NCBI GenBank assembly: GCA_013360825.1
Contig: JABWAY010000053.1
Span: 1-16,414 of the forward strand
Length of the DNA: 16,414 bases
Direction: 5' to 3'
Source of the DNA: Candidatus Brocadiia bacterium
GTDB taxonomy: Bacteria > Planctomycetota > MHYJ01 > WSZJ01
Shown: positions 14,019-16,414 of the stretch, piece after piece
Layout of the letters: each line of letters starts with the position of its first letter
Position numbering within the stretch: the stretch's first letter is position 1
Translations under genes and position numbers: made by a program
The notes under the pieces: model-generated
Told to the model about the DNA's origin: nothing
The model's database searches: none
Seen by the model: the letters and a program-made list of their open reading frames with translations, nothing else

Positions 14019-14432
14019 TCAGGGGATGACGACGCTGTTCATGATGAAGGAGGACCGCTGGTTCTTCTGGGGGCCGTCGGTCGCCCACGCGAGGAAGGTC
14101 CACTGGAGTGTGTCGCCGGACTGGAGGTTGAGGGGGGTGAGGTTTACGGTGTAGGTCACGTCCTTCTGTCCGGACTGGGGGTAGGTGGTGACGACGTTGG
14201 TGATGGAGAGGGTGACGGTCTGGCCGTTCTTCTTGGCGCTGAGGGAGTGAGCGGCGGGGTAGGCGCAGTAGGAGCTGGTAAAGACGTTGACGCTCGTCGT
14301 TGAGACCGGGATCTGGGCGAGGACTGCGCCTGTGACCTCGGGTTTGTTCGGGGGCGGGCCGTCGAAGGCGGGGACGACGGCGCTGAGAGCGAGGAAGAGA
14401 GGCACGGCCAGAAAGAGGGGGATCTTTCGCAT
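14019..14432 (-). CDS. Small secreted beta-rich protein
   Basis: A 137-residue protein with a clear signal peptide (MRKIPLFLAVPLFLALSAVV, cleaved near PAF). The mature part has beta-strand patterns with many Thr, Ser and Val (VTLSITNVVTTYP, YTVNLTPLNLQSGDTLQWTF) and one Cys at about residue 56. I recognise no family; it looks like a small beta-sandwich extracytoplasmic protein. ATG at 14430-14432 is chosen over GTG 14441 because GAGGAG (14441-14446) sits 8 nt before the ATG and overlaps the GTG. It is the first gene of a likely operon with the two downstream genes, and the 285-bp region upstream contains a candidate sigma-54 promoter and tandem dyads. Confidence 0.72.
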   Translation of the reverse strand: MRKIPLFLAVPLFLALSAVVPAFDGPPPNKPEVTGAVLAQIPVSTTSVNVFTSSYCAYPAAHSLSAKKNGQTVTLSITNVVTTYPQSGQKDVTYTVNLTPLNLQSGDTLQWTFLAWATDGPQKNQRSSFIMNSVVIP

Positions 14433-14489
14433 GGCGGGCACTCCTCAGAGGGGACTGGGAACGGCAGCCCACGGGCTGAGGAGGGAGAA

Positions 14490-14503
14490 GCAAGGGGGCG
14501 TCC
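14490..14503 (-). promoter_or_regulatory. Candidate sigma-54 promoter
   Basis: On the minus strand CCGGACGCCCCCTTGCTT carries the invariant GG (14502-14503), ten bases, then GC (14490-14491) within TTGCT, the -12 element. The -24 half is poorer than the TGGCAC consensus. Transcription would start near 14478, about 46 nt before the ATG at 14432, leaving room for the RBS at 14441-14446. A competing weak sigma-70 reading is CTGACG-N18-GATAAG (14563-14568 and 14539-14544). Confidence 0.45.
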
Positions 14504-14589
14504 GGAACGGAGCGGATCGCCGGCACTTGGCGCAAGACCTTATCTGGCTATGGGTTACAGCGCGTCAGACGAATAACTGCGCGCGCAAT

Positions 14590-14627
14590 TTGAAACCCAG
14601 GTTTCAATCTTTGCAACCGCGGTTCAA
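14590..14627. promoter_or_regulatory. Tandem dyad sites, candidate enhancer
   Basis: Dyad 1 is TTGAAACC-CA-GGTTTCAA (14590-14607), perfect. Dyad 2 is TTGCAACC-GC-GGTTCAA (14611-14627), the same pattern with one base missing. Their centres are 21 bp apart, two helical turns, so a protein would bind both on the same face. They lie about 120 and 141 bp upstream of the predicted sigma-54 start near 14478, the usual distance for activator sites, and 91 bp downstream of the sigma-54 activator gene. The remaining parts of 14433-14717 hold only a CAGCCC/GGGCTG dyad (14465-14478) in the leader. Confidence 0.6.
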
Positions 14628-14717
14628 TGAGCGCTGCGCCGATGGACGCTGCCAGAGTCGGGATCGCCGCGGACGACAAGCGGACCGGACGTTCGCGCGC
14701 TCAACCCCGCGCCAAAC

Positions 14718-16414
14718 TCACCGCCGGGGCCAGCGCCCCCGCCGCGCCGGCCGGTTTCCCGGAAGCTCCGACGCCCGTGCGCAGAGTCCTGCGAAATCGT
14801 ACTTGAGCACCAGCTTCCGCATCGCCTGGTAGGAAATCCCAAGCGCCCGCGCCGCGCCCGTCACATCCCCCCCGCTGTCCGTCAGCGCGCGCAATGCCTG
14901 CTCCCGGCGGTACCGGTCCACGGAGGCCGGGAGGGACTCCCCCACCGGCACCGAGGGCGCATCCGGATTCTTCTGGTCCATCAGGTCCCGGACATCCTTC
15001 TCCGTCACCGTCCCGCTCGAAACCGCGGCCACCACCTCGACGAAGTTCTGCAGCTGCCGGATGTTCCCCGGCCAGGGGGTCTTCATCAGCAGTTTCAGCG
15101 CGCCGGGCTCGATCCCCATCTCGTTGTGCCGGGCGAGGAAGCGCTTCACGAGCGCCGGGATGTCCTCCACCCGCTCCGCGAGCGTCGGGACGCGGAGGAC
15201 GAGGCTGGCGAGCCGGAAGTACAGGTCCTGCCGGAACGCGCCGGTCCGGGACAGCGCCTCGAGGTCCCGATTGGTCGCCGCCACCACGCGGACCCGCACT
15301 TTCTGTGACTTGTCGGAGCCGACCGGCCGCACGACGCCGTCCTCGATGACCCGCAGCAGTTTCGCCTGGAGGGGCAGACTCAGTTCCCCGATCTCGTCCA
15401 GGAACACCGTCCCCCCGTCCGCCCGCCGGAACAGCCCCTCATGGTCCGAGGTCGCGCCGGTGAACGCCCCCTTGACGTGCCCGAACAGCTCGCTCTCCAT
15501 CAGCTCCGACGAAATCGCCGCGCAGTTCTCCACCTCGATCGATCCCTTGCCCTGCGCTCCGTAGAGATGCAGGGCCCGCGCGACGAGTTCCTTCCCGGTC
15601 CCCGTCTCGCCGACGATGAGCACCGGCAGAGACATCTCGCAGGCCCGGTCGATCTGCCGCAGCAGGCGGCAGGTCGCGGTACCGCGGCCCACAATCATGG
15701 CGTAGGGATGTTTCAGGACTGCCCCCGCCCCCTCGTCCCGCCCCTTTTTCACGACTTCCAGTTCTTCGCGAAGGGTCTGCGCCTCCCGTTCGAGGACCTG
15801 GCGCGCCTGCTGGTTTTCCTCGAAGAGTCTCGCGTTTTCGATGGCGACGGCGGCGAGATCGGCGAAGGTCTGGAGCAGGTCGATGGCGGAGGGGTCGAAG
15901 GCGTCGGCGCGGGTGAGGTGGTCGAGGTAGAAGACGCCGAGGAGGCGGCCGTGGAGGCGGAAGGGCATGCTGAGGACGGAGCGGACCTGGAGGCGGCGGA
16001 TGCTGGCGGCCCCCTCGAGCCGGTCGTCGAGGGTGGCATCGCGGCTGAGGAACGGCGTTCCGGTCTGGAGGACCTGGTCGGCGACGGAGCGGCTGAAAGA
16101 TTCTTCGCCGGCGGGGGAAGTTCCCGGGAGCTGGCGGGAGGCGCGGACCGTCGCGTCCCCGCCCGTGCCGAGCACGATGAACCCGCGCTCGGCGCCGGAG
16201 ACCGACAGTGCGGTGTCGAGGACCCGGTCGAGGAGTCTCGGCAGGTTCAGCTCGGAGTTCAGGTCGCGGACGATGTCGTGGACGCGCCGGGCCTCGGCGG
16301 CGAGGTTGCGGGTTTCCAAGGGCGGGGTCTCCGGGGGTGCGTACGGGGGCGTCGAAACCGGCGGCGGTGCGGCGAGCTTCGCGGCGAGGCCATCCTGCCC
16401 GGCACGGCGCGCGG
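14718..16414 (-). CDS. Sigma-54-dependent activator with GAF domain, 5' end beyond window
   Basis: An enhancer-binding protein that uses ATP to open sigma-54 promoters. Numbering from a TTG at 16319: GAF sensory domain (about 12-165), coiled-coil linker (166-195), AAA+ domain (about 205-430) with Walker A GETGTGKE (237-244), intact GAFTGA (284-289) for sigma-54 contact, Walker B GGTVFLDE (302-309), and arginine residues in FRQDLYFRL; then a Fis-type HTH (about 468-507, GAARALGISYQAMRKLVLKY) and a basic tail. No receiver domain, so a ligand or redox signal through GAF is likely. The frame stays open upstream of 16319 to the window end with a Pro-rich linker (LAAPPPVSTPPYAPPETPP), so the protein probably begins outside with another domain; TTG 16319 has only a weak GGAG upstream. 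Family sure, signal unknown. Confidence 0.93.
   Translation of the reverse strand, partial: ARRAGQDGLAAKLAAPPPVSTPPYAPPETPPLETRNLAAEARRVHDIVRDLNSELNLPRLLDRVLDTALSVSGAERGFIVLGTGGDATVRASRQLPGTSPAGEESFSRSVADQVLQTGTPFLSRDATLDDRLEGAASIRRLQVRSVLSMPFRLHGRLLGVFYLDHLTRADAFDPSAIDLLQTFADLAAVAIENARLFEENQQARQVLEREAQTLREELEVVKKGRDEGAGAVLKHPYAMIVGRGTATCRLLRQIDRACEMSLPVLIVGETGTGKELVARALHLYGAQGKGSIEVENCAAISSELMESELFGHVKGAFTGATSDHEGLFRRADGGTVFLDEIGELSLPLQAKLLRVIEDGVVRPVGSDKSQKVRVRVVAATNRDLEALSRTGAFRQDLYFRLASLVLRVPTLAERVEDIPALVKRFLARHNEMGIEPGALKLLMKTPWPGNIRQLQNFVEVVAAVSSGTVTEKDVRDLMDQKNPDAPSVPVGESLPASVDRYRREQALRALTDSGGDVTGAARALGISYQAMRKLVLKYDFAGLCARASELPGNRPARRGRWPRR

Noticed and set aside
14441..14446. GTG at 14441 as start of the small secreted protein
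   Set aside because: It overlaps the GAGGAG ribosome binding site that serves the ATG at 14432, and the added residues precede a signal peptide that is already complete.

Overview
The window is a GC-rich bacterial chromosome segment with long genes on both strands, several secreted or surface-type proteins, a HEAT-repeat protein ending in a WW-rich tail, calcium-loop motifs joined to a thioredoxin-like domain, and a CFI-box C-terminal anchor. This mix suggests Planctomycetota or another large-genome environmental phylum, but no marker gene settles the taxonomy. I see no rRNA, tRNA, CRISPR array, insertion sequence or prophage gene.

Left region (1-5318, minus strand): a lipoprotein cut by the window edge, a small membrane-anchored helical protein (355-861), a 1035-residue exported protein with calcium-loop motifs and a cysteine-less thioredoxin-like domain (1065-4172), and an exported TPR/coiled-coil protein (4275-5318). 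The last two probably form one operon. The 1035-residue reading frame continues in frame for 50 codons past its TGA as a proline-rich tail, and a perfect 8-bp hairpin with a GGU apex lies just after the TGA. A divergent promoter pair separates this block from an exported HEAT-repeat gene (5491-6279), which ends in a textbook intrinsic terminator.

Central region (6329-10393): the most interesting locus. A regulatory region with three inverted repeats precedes a tight four-gene operon: two D-Ala-D-Ala-ligase-like ATP-grasp enzymes, a short GNAT acetyltransferase and a KamA-type radical-SAM lysine 2,3-aminomutase, closed by an intrinsic terminator. KamA keeps its iron-sulfur cysteines, the PLP lysine and both aspartates associated with lysine specificity. 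I infer a pathway that makes beta-lysine and ligates it into a small amide or peptide, with acetylation as modification, protection or self-resistance. The product is unknown.

Right region (10470-16414): a surface protein with two Fn3-like domains and a CFI-box C-terminal anchor converges on a minus-strand group: a sigma-54 activator with a GAF domain (reading on past the window edge), a 285-bp control region with two matched dyads 21 bp apart and a GG-N10-GC element, then a small secreted protein, a small protein with a possible PD-(D/E)XK-like fold, and a soluble hybrid histidine-kinase-like protein that lacks the N-box asparagine. This looks like a self-contained sigma-54 regulatory circuit.

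Promoters of the TTGAC/TTGCC-N17-TAGACT type recur upstream of several genes. All functional statements are homology or motif judgements made by eye; no database search was run.
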